NCBI GenBank assembly: GCA_963205105.1
Contig: CAUJJW010000085.1
Coordinates: forward strand, 1 to 64,000
Length of the DNA: 64,000 bases
Source: Verrucomicrobiota bacterium
GTDB taxonomy: Bacteria; Verrucomicrobiota; Verrucomicrobiia; Limisphaerales; CAIMTB01
Direction: 5' to 3'
A program made the position numbers and the translations under genes. Positions 44,132 to 53,853 of this stretch are shown here, one piece after another; positions within the stretch are counted from its first letter, which is position 1, and each line of letters starts with the position of its first letter. Below the pieces are notes generated by a model. It worked only from the letters and a program-made list of their open reading frames with translations, was not told the origin of the DNA and made no database searches.

Positions 44132-44659
44132 CTAGCGGGAACGCCGGTCACCCGAGGAACTCCCCCGCTCCCCAAGCCGCTCCGGGCGTGAACCCGAAGC
44201 AGGACGAGGACGCCAAGTCCCACCCTTCGAGGTCGGAATCACCGGGCCCCGCCCAGCAGCAGGAATCGTCGCCGCACGGGGCGTCGTCGCCAACCGCGGC
44301 CCACCCGAACCCGTCGCCGGCCTCGCGGGATTCGAGGGTCGCCCCGGGCGGTTCACCGGACGATTGCCCGGCCGTTCGGGAGCCCGATTCCCCGGCCGAT
44401 CCGGAGTCCTGGAAGCGGGTCGTTCCGGAGCCCGATCCACCGCGCGCTCCGCCCGCCGGCTCTCAGGCCGTTGCGCCGTCGTCTCCACCCGCCGATCCGC
44501 CGGCCGGGTCCGCGACGTTCCGGCCCGACCTCCGGCAGCCCGCCCTCTGGACGGCCATCGTCCCGGGGCCGCCCCACCCGTCGACTCGGTGGAGGGGCGT
44601 CGAGACCGCGCCGGTGCCGGCGCCGGCCCCGGCCCAGGCACAGGGGGCGGACGCGCGGA
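44132..44659 (-). pseudogene. Possible severed basic C-terminal tail of RNase R
   Basis: Directly after the RNase R TAA (44660-44662) the same frame stays open for 175 codons and encodes an Arg/Pro-rich low-complexity sequence with repeats such as DRAPERPASRTPDRPGNR and APERPGNRPVNRPGRPS, ending at 44132. RNase R proteins often carry long basic tails, so this may be a tail cut off by a nonsense change. However, very GC-rich DNA keeps several frames open by chance here, so the coding status is not certain. Confidence 0.4.
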
Positions 44660-46873
44660 TTACACCCGACGAGGCGACGGACGCCCCGGCGCAAAGCGTT
44701 GCCCCCGGGGCCCGCCTGTCGACGAACTCCGACCTTCTCCCCGTCGTCCAGGCGCCGGCGTTCCCGCCGCCTTGCCACGGACTGTCACCAGCCGGAAGTC
44801 GACCTGTTTCTTGAAGGGATCGACTTTCGCGATCTGGACCGTGGGCCGGTCGCCCAAACCGATCACACGCCGCGTGCGACGCCCCACCAACTGGCTGCGC
44901 GTCGCATCGAACACGTAGAAGTCGTCCTCGAGCGTCGACAGCGGGACCAGTCCGCTCATGGCCAGGCCGGGCACATCGACGAAGAACCCGAAGTTCCGCA
45001 CGTCGGTGACCAGGGCGGGATAGGACTCGGGTTTTCCGGACTCGATCTGCCCGCGCAGGAAGGCGAACATCTTCACGTCCTTGCTGTCGCGCTCGGCGTC
45101 GGCGGAATTGCGTTCGGTGATGGACAGGTGATCCGCGACCTCCTTCAGGGAGCGCGCATTTCCGGGGAGTTTCTCGAACAGGGAGCGGTGCACCACCAGA
45201 TCGGCGTACCGGCGGATGGGCGAGGTGAAGTGCGTGTACTTGGCCTTGGCCAGTCCGTAGTGCCCCAGGGGCTCCACCGCATAACGGGCACGCATCAGGG
45301 ATTTTAGAAACCCGATCTTCAGGGCCGGGCCGATCGGCAGGTCGCCCAGGCGAAGAAGAAGACGCTGAACCTCGATCCGATGGCTCAGGTTGCCGCAGGG
45401 CACGTTGTGACTGAGCACGTCCTCGCGGTACTCCCGAAGACGGCGCTCATCCGGCGGTTCGTGAATGCGGTAGACCGCGGGCCGCTTCAACGCCATGAGC
45501 TTTGTGGCGACAGCCTCATTGGCCAGCAGCATGCACTCCTCGATCAGCTGGTGGGAGACGTCGTTCACCACCTTCTCGATCCGCGCCACCCGCCCCTTTT
45601 CATCCAGGCGGATCTTCATTTCGGGAAAATCCAGGGCCAGCGACCCAGCCTTGAATCGTTCCTTGCGGATGGTTTGAGCGACCGCGTGCGCCTGGTGCAG
45701 CATCTCCTCAATGGGTCCTTCCGGTGGGCGCTGAAGAATTGCAAACGCCTCCTGGTACGAGAACCGCCGCTGCGAATGAATCACCGCCGGGTAAAACTTC
45801 GCGTCCAGAACCTTGCCGGCGTCCGACAAACGGAACTCGACGCACTTGGTCAGGCGATCCACGTGGGGCTTCAGCGAGCAGAGCTCGTTGCTCAACGCCT
45901 CGGGCAGCATCGGAATCACGCGATCCACCAGATAGGTGGAGTTGCCCCGCTTCCGCGCCTCAATGTCCAGAGCCGTCCCCGGCCGCACATAGTGCGACAC
46001 ATCGGCGATGTGCACCCAGAGCCGCCACTGCCCACGCTCCGCGCGCTCCAGACAGATCGCGTCATCGAAATCCTTCGCGTCATCGGGATCGATGGTGATC
46101 ACCCGGTGCCCCCGGCAATCCACCCGACCCTCCAGGTCGCGTTCGGTCACCACATTCCCAATCCGGCGCGCTTCCTCAAGCGCCTCGGCCGGAAACCTCA
46201 ACGGCAGGCTGTACTGCCGAAGCACCGAGAGCATGTCCACACCCTCCGCGTCCGGCGGCCCAAGAACCTCAATGATCTCGCCCTCAGGATTGGTGTGGCG
46301 CGAAAGCCAGTCGCGGAGTTCCACCACCACCTTGTCGCCCGGCTCCACCCGACGTCCCACGTCCCGAGGCTCAGGCACATAAATGTCATGCGGAATCCGC
46401 GGATCATCGGGGATCACAAACAGGAAATGGCGGCTCTGCTGAAGCGTCCCCACGATCTGCGTGCGCCGACGTTCCAACACCCGGACCACCGACCCCGTGT
46501 TCGGCAATGCCCCCTCCGTCCGAAGCCCCTTGGCCCGCACATCCCGCCGAACCAGCACCCGGTCTTCATGAAGTGCCGTGCCGGTGGCGCTTTCAGGGAT
46601 TTCAATCTCCTTCAGCCCTTCGTCATCAGGATCCAGAAACCCCTTGCCCTGCCGGTTCATGCGGATGCGGCCCGAAATCAGGTCCGCCTCGCCCGGCAGG
46701 ATATAACGATGCCCCTTGATCCGGGCGACACGCCCGGCTTGTTCCAAATCGTTGAGGACGTGCTGGAGTTCCGGTTGCTGGGCCGGCTTGAGCCTCAGCT
46801 GACGGGCCAGTTCCGTTGCGTCCGCCGGGAAATAGCTTTTCGCTCCCAGCACATTGAGAAGTTGGTCTTTCAC
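44660..46873 (-). CDS. rnr: Ribonuclease R
   Basis: Processive 3'-5' exoribonuclease of the RNase II/R family, used in decay of structured RNA. 737 residues with an N-terminal winged-helix region (VKDQLLNVLGAKSYFPADA), cold-shock domains, the RNB catalytic core (ITIDPDDAKDFDDAICLE with the metal-binding aspartates; LCSLKPHVDRL; YTHFTSPIRRYADLVVHR) and a C-terminal S1 domain (VTDVRNFGFFVDVPGLAMSG). The first codon is taken as GTG 46873, since conserved sequence begins there and upstream codons look like intergenic DNA; no clear Shine-Dalgarno. The protein ends shortly after S1 in a short basic tail; see the in-frame continuation. Confidence 0.93.
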   Translation of the reverse strand: MKDQLLNVLGAKSYFPADATELARQLRLKPAQQPELQHVLNDLEQAGRVARIKGHRYILPGEADLISGRIRMNRQGKGFLDPDDEGLKEIEIPESATGTALHEDRVLVRRDVRAKGLRTEGALPNTGSVVRVLERRRTQIVGTLQQSRHFLFVIPDDPRIPHDIYVPEPRDVGRRVEPGDKVVVELRDWLSRHTNPEGEIIEVLGPPDAEGVDMLSVLRQYSLPLRFPAEALEEARRIGNVVTERDLEGRVDCRGHRVITIDPDDAKDFDDAICLERAERGQWRLWVHIADVSHYVRPGTALDIEARKRGNSTYLVDRVIPMLPEALSNELCSLKPHVDRLTKCVEFRLSDAGKVLDAKFYPAVIHSQRRFSYQEAFAILQRPPEGPIEEMLHQAHAVAQTIRKERFKAGSLALDFPEMKIRLDEKGRVARIEKVVNDVSHQLIEECMLLANEAVATKLMALKRPAVYRIHEPPDERRLREYREDVLSHNVPCGNLSHRIEVQRLLLRLGDLPIGPALKIGFLKSLMRARYAVEPLGHYGLAKAKYTHFTSPIRRYADLVVHRSLFEKLPGNARSLKEVADHLSITERNSADAERDSKDVKMFAFLRGQIESGKPESYPALVTDVRNFGFFVDVPGLAMSGLVPLSTLEDDFYVFDATRSQLVGRRTRRVIGLGDRPTVQIAKVDPFKKQVDFRLVTVRGKAAGTPAPGRRGEGRSSSTGGPRGQRFAPGRPSPRRV

Positions 46874-47306
46874 AGAATCGAATTCGCATCGAACGGCCGC
46901 CCATCGCGAAGAAGTTGTCCCAGGAATCCCACCCAACACCGTCAAGCGAGCGGCCCCGATTGATGACCCCATCATCCGACCAACGGCCACCCAGCGCAAG
47001 GCTCGGGCTTGATCGAGCCCAAGACCCTCTCCCCGCATCCCAGCCACCCGCGCTCGCCTGCATGCCCCCCTTCCTCCCCTCGTCGCCCGGGTTCCACCCT
47101 CCCGCCGCCTTCCGGCGCGGGATCCCTTCCGGGCCCTGAGCCCGCACCCCGGCCCCACTCAATTGGCGCGGCCTTTATCCATAACTCAACTCGCCCATAC
47201 TTTCGTCGGGACCCGCAATCCCTTGTGGCCTGTGAATAACTTGCCCCAATGGGCTGCGGGTTTGACTTTGACACCCCCGGCTCATTCCGGTTCCGTGTCG
47301 AGCGTC
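46874..47306. other. Divergent region between rnr and smc
   Basis: About 430 bases between the start codons of RNase R (minus) and SMC (plus). No convincing gene; open frames are Pro/Arg-rich and lack conservation signals. A TTGACT and nearby TTGACA-like word precede smc, but I found no matched -10 box. Confidence 0.5.
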
Positions 47307-50300
47307 ATGTATCTCAAGAATCTGACCGTCTTGGGGTTCAAATCCTTCGCCGATAAAACCTCGCTGAACTTCCAGCGGGGTATCACGGCGATCGTCGGCC
47401 CCAATGGCTGTGGAAAATCCAACGTGGCCGACGCCATCCGCTGGGTCCTGGGCGAGCAATCCGCCAAGGCTCTCCGGGGTGGCGAGATGGCCGACGTGAT
47501 TTTCAACGGCACGGATGGGCGCCGACAACTTGGACTCGCAGAGGTCTCCCTCACCATCGGGGACGTCGACGTCGAACACCTCCGTGCGGTGGGGGTCGAT
47601 ATCGATTACAACGAGGTCACGATCACCCGGCGGGTGTTTCGGGACGGCGGAAGCGAGTATTTCCTGAACAAGACGGCCTGCCGGCTGAAGGACATCCAGC
47701 AGCTGTTCGCCGGGACGGGCATGGGCAAGACGAGTTACTCGATCATGGCCCAGGGCAACATCACCCAGATCCTCAGCAGCAAGCCCGAGGACCGTCGGCT
47801 CGTGTTCGAGGAAGCCGCCGGGATCACCCGCTTCAAGACCCAGAAAAAGGAAGCGCTCCGGAAACTGGAACAGACCGAGCAAAACCTCCTGCGCGTCGCC
47901 GACCTCATCCGCGAGGTCAAACGCCAGATCGGTTCGCTGCAACGCCAGGCCGGCAAAGCCAGGCGCTTCAAGCAGATCATGGCGGACCTGCAGCACCTGG
48001 AAACCCAGCTGTCCCGCCACCAGTACGACGTCCTCACCCACGAGATCGGCGAACGCGAAACCGCTTCCGACCAGCTGCGAACCAGCCTCGAGGAATCCTC
48101 CGCCGCCGTCCTCCGCGCCGAGGACGAAATCCTCCAGCTCCGATCCCAGCTCACCGAACTCGAACACGAGATCAGCGGCGCTCAACAGCGGGGAACCGAA
48201 CTCAAGGCCAACGCCGACCGCGAAGACAGCCGCATCCAATTCCATGAGGAACGCCTCCGGGAGCTGGATCAGCAAAACGCACGCGCCGTCACCGAAATCG
48301 CCCAGGCCGAGGAACGCACCCTCGCCGCCGAACAGGAACTGGCCTCGGTCACCGACCGCCTCAGCCAGACCCAGGCGCGCGTCGCCGAATTGCGGGGTGA
48401 ACTCGAACAGCGCCGGGCCGTCCTCACCAGCGTCGAACAGGAACTCGTTCAAAAACAACAGGCCTTGCGCCAGGCCCAATCCGAAGCCTTCGGGGCCGCC
48501 CAAAACCTCACCCGCGTCCGGAACGAGATCACCGCCCTGGATCTCCAGAAACAGGCCCAAACCACCCGGCTCGAAAAGCTGTCCGCCGAAAAAATCCAGC
48601 TTGAGGAGGAACGCGCCCACCTCGAGCAACGCATCGTCGAGTTTCAGGCCGACGTCGAAGCCGAAAAGGCCGGCGTTCTCGCCAAGCGCGGGACCGTTGA
48701 GGAACGCCAGGCGCGCCTCCGCGAACTCCAACAACAGCTCCAGCAGGCCGGGCAGGAACTCGACGGGCTCACCCGCCGACAAACCGAGGTCCGATCCCGC
48801 CTTCACGTGCTCGAACAGCTCGAGTCGAGTCATGAAGGCTTCAGCAGCGGCGCTCTCGCCGCCCTCCAAGCCAACCGCGGATCCCTCGGCTCCCTCGCCG
48901 ACCGCATCCGCGTCCCGGATTCACGGCATATCACCGCCGTTGAAACCGCCCTCGGTCACCACCTCCAACTCGTCCTGACCGAGCAACCGGACTCCGCCCA
49001 CGACATTCTGGCCGACCTCACCGCCGGCCGGAAAGGCCGCGCCAGCATCGCCCCGCTGTCCCTGGTCCCCGGATCGACCCCCACCTCCGAAGGTTCCTCC
49101 CCCGTCCAGCTCCCGCCGGGAGCCCTCCGCATCACCGACGCCATCCAAGCCGATGACCTGGTCCGTGCCCTGATCGAACGACTGCTCGGAACCACCTTGA
49201 TCGTGGCCGATGTGGCATCCGCCACCCAGGGCTGGATCGCCTCCGGCGGTGCGTTCGACTTCGTCACCGAAGCTGGAGAGATCCTGACCCGCGAAGGGGT
49301 CTACACCGGCGGCGCCGGCCAGGGTAACAGCAAGGCCTCCTCGATTCTCGCCCGCAAGAACCAGATCGCCGAACTCCAGGGACAGTTCACCCAACTTCAG
49401 GAAGAGGTCGGCGAAGCCAGCCGCTACAAGGGCGCCCTCCAGGCCGAACAGACCGAACTCCAGGCCAGTCTCCAGGAGGCGCAAACCGAACTGCGCGCCC
49501 AGGAGGTCGCCGTCGCCACCCACCAGGGCGAGTTCAACGCCCTCCAGAATTCGCGTCGAGTACTCCACCAGCGCGTCGACGCCGTGGTCTTCGAAATCGA
49601 AAGCCTCGTCGCCCAGGATCGCGATGCCGCCCTCAAGCGCGAAGCCCTTGCCGCGCGCCACGCCGAAACCGAATCCGCCGAGGCCAAAGCCCAGGAACGC
49701 GTCACCGCCCTGACCGCCGAGATCGAAAGCCTCCGTCTCCAGCGGGACGATGCCAACACCGCCCTCACGGAGATCAAGGTCGAGTTCGCCAGCGAGGAAC
49801 AGGCGGTCGCCGGCCTGGCACGCCAAAAGCCGCCTCTCGAACAGCGCCTGCGCGAACTGGGCAGCCTCGTGGACCAACGTCGCAGCGAATGCGAATCCTT
49901 CCTGCAGCGCCGCGCCCAAAGCGAATCGGACATCGTCAACGCCCGTGCGGCGATTGACCGCCTCCGCCACGAACGCGAAACGCTCGGCCAACAGATCGCC
50001 GACCTCCAGCAACGCCGTGACGCCCAGGAGTCCGACATCCTGGAACGGGAAGCCGCCCTTCGCGATCTGCGCACACGCCTCAACGACCTCCAGGCCCGCC
50101 GCGGCCAGATCGATGTCGAACTCGCCCAGCGGCGCATGTCCCTGCAAAACCTCCAGGAACGCGTCCTCCAGAAGTACCAGCTCCGGATCGAGGACGTGCA
50201 AAGCGAGTGCATCACCCTCACCCTCGCCGACGACGGCCCGCCCCGGGTCCATGTCCTGTCCCCCGAGGAGATGGCCGCCAGCGGGGTCGGAACCAACTGG

Positions 50301-51074
50301 GAGGCCATCGCCGAACAGGTCACCGCCCTGCAGAAGCGCGTCGACGAAATCGGCCCCGTCAACCTGGTCGCCATTGAGGAATACGAGGAGGCCGAACAGC
50401 GCTTCAACTTCCTGACCGCGCAGCACGACGACTTGGTCAAGGCCAAGGACCAGCTGCTGGAGGTGATCAACCGGATCAACTCCGAGACCCGCAACATGTT
50501 CGCGGAGACCTTTGAGAAGATCCGCGCCAACTTCCGCACCCTGTTTGTCGAGATCTTCGGCGGCGGGCAGGCTGATCTTCAGCTCGGCGACACCACCGAT
50601 GTGCTCGAGAGCGGCATCGAGATCATGGCACGGCCGCCCGGCAAGCAGCTCCGAGCCATCTCGCTGCTCTCCGGTGGTGAACAGACCATGACTGCCGTGG
50701 CGCTGCTCTTTGCCATCTACCAGGTCAAACCGTCGCCGTTCGCCGTGCTCGACGAATTGGACGCTCCGCTCGACGAATCGAACATCAACCGGTTCATCCG
50801 GATCCTCCAGCGGTTCGTCGCGAACTCCCAGTTCATCATCATCACCCACAACAAGCGCACCATCGGAACCGCCGATGTGCTCTACGGGGTGACCATGCAG
50901 GAACAGGGCGTCAGCCGCATCGTCAGCGTGCGCTTCCACAAAGCCGACGAGAAAGCCGACCCCTCCGCCTCCAGTTCGCCGCTCGTGCCCCCTGCCCTTG
51001 GAGGGGACGTCGCCCGGACTGAGGATGCCGAGCGCCCCCGCTCCGAAACCATTGAAGTCGTGATGGCCAAGTAG
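47307..51074 (+). CDS. smc: Chromosome segregation protein SMC
   Basis: Structural maintenance of chromosomes ATPase, 1255 residues. Walker A is VGPNGCGKSN (residues 30-39); the hinge lies around residues 510-650 (GSLADRIRVPDSRHITAVET); two long coiled-coil arms flank it, rich in Gln/Glu/Ala; the C-terminal head has the signature LLSGGEQTMTAVALLFAIY and Walker B PFAVLDELDAPLDESN. The start MYLKNLTVLGFKSFADK at 47307 is the canonical SMC N terminus; the longer frame from 47163 is intergenic. Ends with TAG. Divergent from rnr. Confidence 0.96.
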   Translation: MYLKNLTVLGFKSFADKTSLNFQRGITAIVGPNGCGKSNVADAIRWVLGEQSAKALRGGEMADVIFNGTDGRRQLGLAEVSLTIGDVDVEHLRAVGVDIDYNEVTITRRVFRDGGSEYFLNKTACRLKDIQQLFAGTGMGKTSYSIMAQGNITQILSSKPEDRRLVFEEAAGITRFKTQKKEALRKLEQTEQNLLRVADLIREVKRQIGSLQRQAGKARRFKQIMADLQHLETQLSRHQYDVLTHEIGERETASDQLRTSLEESSAAVLRAEDEILQLRSQLTELEHEISGAQQRGTELKANADREDSRIQFHEERLRELDQQNARAVTEIAQAEERTLAAEQELASVTDRLSQTQARVAELRGELEQRRAVLTSVEQELVQKQQALRQAQSEAFGAAQNLTRVRNEITALDLQKQAQTTRLEKLSAEKIQLEEERAHLEQRIVEFQADVEAEKAGVLAKRGTVEERQARLRELQQQLQQAGQELDGLTRRQTEVRSRLHVLEQLESSHEGFSSGALAALQANRGSLGSLADRIRVPDSRHITAVETALGHHLQLVLTEQPDSAHDILADLTAGRKGRASIAPLSLVPGSTPTSEGSSPVQLPPGALRITDAIQADDLVRALIERLLGTTLIVADVASATQGWIASGGAFDFVTEAGEILTREGVYTGGAGQGNSKASSILARKNQIAELQGQFTQLQEEVGEASRYKGALQAEQTELQASLQEAQTELRAQEVAVATHQGEFNALQNSRRVLHQRVDAVVFEIESLVAQDRDAALKREALAARHAETESAEAKAQERVTALTAEIESLRLQRDDANTALTEIKVEFASEEQAVAGLARQKPPLEQRLRELGSLVDQRRSECESFLQRRAQSESDIVNARAAIDRLRHERETLGQQIADLQQRRDAQESDILEREAALRDLRTRLNDLQARRGQIDVELAQRRMSLQNLQERVLQKYQLRIEDVQSECITLTLADDGPPRVHVLSPEEMAASGVGTNWEAIAEQVTALQKRVDEIGPVNLVAIEEYEEAEQRFNFLTAQHDDLVKAKDQLLEVINRINSETRNMFAETFEKIRANFRTLFVEIFGGGQADLQLGDTTDVLESGIEIMARPPGKQLRAISLLSGGEQTMTAVALLFAIYQVKPSPFAVLDELDAPLDESNINRFIRILQRFVANSQFIIITHNKRTIGTADVLYGVTMQEQGVSRIVSVRFHKADEKADPSASSSPLVPPALGGDVARTEDAERPRSETIEVVMAK

Positions 51075-51082
51075 CCGCGCAA

Positions 51083-51835
51083 TCAGCGTGGCGTCTCCAC
51101 CGTCGCCGTTGCCTCCAGTGCCGTCCCGTGTTCACGGGCGAAAAGATCGTCCGCAATCTCGATCAGCCGTTGGTGGACCGCCTTGTCCTGAATTCCCAGC
51201 CGGGTCACCAGATCGCGACGCATGTACTCCGCATACTCCTGCGACCGCCGCTGCCACACCTCCGCACGCCAGTGCAGCGACGGCGGCGGGGTTGATGGAC
51301 GTTCCCCGGGATCTATCGCCGCATACTCGCGGTCCAGTTCCGCCGCGCGCTCCGCGTCCATCTGTGCCATCCGCTGGAACGTCGCCAGACGCTGCGCATG
51401 TCCAAACACCCCCCGGAGCGTGGTCTCCAAAACGGGCTCGGGCACGCCGGCGCCAGTCATCAAGTCCGCCACCGCCTGAATCGTCGGATCCGCCAGCCGG
51501 AGAAGCTCCCGGCCACTCTCCGGCAGTCGGACCAAAGCCGGTGCGGTAAATGCCCGAAGCCGCTGCTCGGCCTCCTCCTTCGTCTCGGTCGGCCGACCGA
51601 CGTCAGGCCCTGCGGGCGACTCTCCACCCGCCGCTGACATCCATCGAATGCCGTCGGGTCCCACTTCGGACACCAACCCCGGAGCGGGCTCACCCATCAC
51701 GGAAGGAACCCTCACCCCCGCGGCATCGGTCGACGCCTCGTCCTGCCTTCCCGAAGTCCCCCGAACCACCAGCCACACACCCAACCCGACGCCCGCCACT
51801 CCATACACCATCGCAATCACCGTGTTCCGTTTCAC
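51083..51835 (-). CDS. Membrane-anchored protein of unknown function
   Basis: A 250-residue protein with one N-terminal membrane segment or uncleaved signal (TVIAMVYGVAGVGLGVWLVV), then a Pro/Gly-rich linker and a helical region (TIQAVADLMTGAGVPEPVLE, HAQRLATFQRMAQMDAERAA). No family recognised. The GTG at 51835 has an excellent AGGAGG nine bases upstream. It follows two other exported-protein genes on the same strand after a 103-base gap containing a long hairpin. It may be expressed separately from them. Confidence 0.7.
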   Translation of the reverse strand: MKRNTVIAMVYGVAGVGLGVWLVVRGTSGRQDEASTDAAGVRVPSVMGEPAPGLVSEVGPDGIRWMSAAGGESPAGPDVGRPTETKEEAEQRLRAFTAPALVRLPESGRELLRLADPTIQAVADLMTGAGVPEPVLETTLRGVFGHAQRLATFQRMAQMDAERAAELDREYAAIDPGERPSTPPPSLHWRAEVWQRRSQEYAEYMRRDLVTRLGIQDKAVHQRLIEIADDLFAREHGTALEATATVETPR

Positions 51836-51865
51836 CTTCCATCCCCTCCTTTCATGACAAGAGAA

Positions 51866-51911
51866 GGGGAGCGCCCAGCGGCAGCGTCGCCACCCGAACC
51901 GGGCGCTCCCC
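51866..51911 (-). promoter_or_regulatory. 11-base inverted repeat between two membrane-protein genes
   Basis: GGGGAGCGCCC (51866-51876) and GGGCGCTCCCC (51901-51911) pair perfectly across a 24-base loop, in the gap between the stop of one gene (51939) and the start of the next (51835). There is no T run after the stem on the minus strand, so an intrinsic terminator is less likely than a processing or stability hairpin. Confidence 0.5.
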
Positions 51912-51938
51912 ACAACCACGTTCTTCCTGAGCCCGATT

Positions 51939-52673
51939 CTAATCCGACAGAAGTGTCTCGCCGGCCGCAAAGGCCCGGTGCGGAACACCCATGAACACCG
52001 TCGGCTGAATCGGCAGAGCGAACAGCTCCTCCAGCATCGGTGACACGTCCACCGCGAAGTCCTGCTGGAAACGTCGCTGGAAATCGGTCAGTTCCAGTTC
52101 ACGCACCAGACTCTTCGCCTCCTTCTCCGCAGGAGCCGCCGCGTCCAACAGTCGCTGTTCGTAGTCACGGGTCGCCCAGAGGATGTTGTAAAGATCCACG
52201 GTCGCCGCCAGCGGCAGTCCCTTGCGATCCGCGAACGCCACGATTTGCGTGAATTCCGGAGTTTCCCGGGCCGGAGAACGCATCAAGGTCTTGAGTCGAT
52301 CGCTCTGCATCACCTTCCTGGTGTAGGCCTCGTCCTGACCCAGCCGTTCCGCGTCCAGCGTGCCGTTCGTGTGAAGCCGGGCCTGCCAAGGTACTCCGCC
52401 CAATGCCACCCCACGATTCTCCGATCGCATGAAGGGCCTGGACCGCGGTCGTGCCGAAGCCTCCCGGCTTTCCACATCGCCGGCCCCAGCCGTGAAACCC
52501 ACGGCTTCCCGCCCGTCCTCATGCGCCGGGGTGGATGGCGCGGGCGAACGCAGACTCCAGACCCCCAACACCATCACGGCGATCACGAGCCCTCCCACCA
52601 GCCACCGCCACTTGCGCGAACCCCGTGGGTCGCGGGCGGTGCGGGCGGAGTTGGATGCATCATCGAGGTGCAT
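51939..52673 (-). CDS. Single-pass membrane protein of unknown function
   Basis: A 244-residue protein. A basic cytoplasmic N terminus (ARTARDPRGSRKWRW) precedes one membrane helix (LVGGLVIAVMVLGVWSL). The rest is predicted periplasmic and mostly helical (QDEAYTRKVMQSDRLKTLMR, DFQRRFQQDFAVDVSPMLEE). No family recognised. It overlaps the upstream gene by 14 bases, so they are translationally coupled. The general plan (one membrane helix, then helical domain) is like that of the downstream gene, though I see no clear homology. Confidence 0.7.
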   Translation of the reverse strand: MHLDDASNSARTARDPRGSRKWRWLVGGLVIAVMVLGVWSLRSPAPSTPAHEDGREAVGFTAGAGDVESREASARPRSRPFMRSENRGVALGGVPWQARLHTNGTLDAERLGQDEAYTRKVMQSDRLKTLMRSPARETPEFTQIVAFADRKGLPLAATVDLYNILWATRDYEQRLLDAAAPAEKEAKSLVRELELTDFQRRFQQDFAVDVSPMLEELFALPIQPTVFMGVPHRAFAAGETLLSD

Positions 52674-53358
52674 AGATCGCCATGAGGTATTGAATGTCCA
52701 CGTTCTTGGCCGTGGCCTTCAGGCCCGCATCACTGTTTCGGGCCATGGTCAGAGTCCCATTCTCCTCGTAGGAGAACGGCACGGCCATGGAGTTGCAGTT
52801 CGCCGGCAGCGTGAGCAGGCCGAACGTGTACTTCGCCGGGTGATACAGCACCTCATGCCCTCGCTCCGCTTGGACAACCCGATCCTTAACCAGATAGCCG
52901 GCCTCGGCGCGGATGGAGAGGTTGTTGGCGAGCGCCGGGTCCGTGGAACTCGTGCAGTCGTACTGACGGTTGTGCATCACGTAATAGAACGGAAGCCGGT
53001 CTTCACGGACCCCGTTGGTGTACGTCTCATAGCTCTGGTTGTAGGTCAGTGGATCCAGCCACATGAAACGGTACCGAAAGGGAAGCTTGTCCCCGCGATA
53101 CTTTCCCCAGGTCATATCCCAATAGGTGAATCCCGTCGTCGTCAGCTCATACTCCTCATGCAGCGCCCCCAGGTTGATCACCTGGCGCGCCCCTTCGTCC
53201 GCCGCCGCTTCACCTCCCTTGAGAAACAGGCGCTTCAGGATCCCATACGCCCCGGACGTCACTCCTCCTGTACCGGCGCCTTCCGCCGAAAACGCCATCA
53301 TCCCGAGTCCGAGTCCCATACCCAACAGTGTCAGTTTGATTCTGTTTTTTTGATTCAT
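52660..53358 (-). CDS. Exported protein of unknown function
   Basis: A 232-residue protein with a clear signal peptide (LTLLGMGLGLGMMAFSAEG). The mature region is Tyr/Trp-rich (GFTYWDMTWGKYRGDKLPFR, DPLTYNQSYETYTNGVRE), with one possible Cys pair far apart (YDCTSS, ANCNSM), suggesting a periplasmic beta protein. No family recognised. GGAGGT lies six to eight bases before the ATG. It is the first gene of a run of three membrane or exported proteins. Confidence 0.72.
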   Translation of the reverse strand: MNQKNRIKLTLLGMGLGLGMMAFSAEGAGTGGVTSGAYGILKRLFLKGGEAAADEGARQVINLGALHEEYELTTTGFTYWDMTWGKYRGDKLPFRYRFMWLDPLTYNQSYETYTNGVREDRLPFYYVMHNRQYDCTSSTDPALANNLSIRAEAGYLVKDRVVQAERGHEVLYHPAKYTFGLLTLPANCNSMAVPFSYEENGTLTMARNSDAGLKATAKNVDIQYLMAIYAPR

Positions 53359-53553
53359 GGTTTACCTCCGAGCGGAAAACGGAACCAACAGCCAAAATCT
53401 TACGGAAAAAATAGAACAGCCCGACTTTTCGTTCGACACCCTGCGCCTCCCCCACCCCCCCGGCCCAACCCCGCCTCTCAGCCCGGGTAGCCCGTCCCGC
53501 CGTGTTTTCTCTTGTGCGGCACCGCCTCAACACCCCATTCAGCCCGGCAACAC

Positions 53554-53853
53554 ATGGCCTTACCCCCGTTCTTGGAAGCCGTCCCGGAAGGCACCCGACT
53601 GCGTCTCAAGGTTCAACCTCGCGCTTCGCGCAATGAAGTCGGTGAACCCGCGGGCGATCAACTCAAGGTCCGCGTCACCGCCCCACCCGTCGATCACGCC
53701 GCCAACGAAGCCGTTCTCGAACTCCTGGCCCAACACCTCGGCGTCCGCCGCGGCGCCGTCCAACTGGTCCGTGGCCAAACCTCCCGACAAAAGCTCGTGC
53801 TGGTCGCGGGACTGACCCCCGACGACGTCCTCGCCCGCCTGACTTCGGCATGA
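53554..53853 (+). CDS. YggU/DUF167-family protein
   Basis: A 99-residue small conserved protein of the DUF167 family, function unknown. Landmarks are LRLKVQPRASRNEV, LKVRVTAPPVDHAANEAVLE and LLAQHLGVRRGAVQLVRGQT. The ATG at 53554 (MALPPFLEAV) gives the usual length. Its stop overlaps the start of the following transporter gene as ATGA, so the two are coupled. Confidence 0.88.
   Translation: MALPPFLEAVPEGTRLRLKVQPRASRNEVGEPAGDQLKVRVTAPPVDHAANEAVLELLAQHLGVRRGAVQLVRGQTSRQKLVLVAGLTPDDVLARLTSA

Noticed and set aside
43873-44814. Plus-strand 313-codon frame rich in Pro/Ser/Ala
   Set aside because: Overlaps the 5' end of the TIR gene and the 3' end of RNase R on the other strand; composition is that of a reverse-frame shadow.
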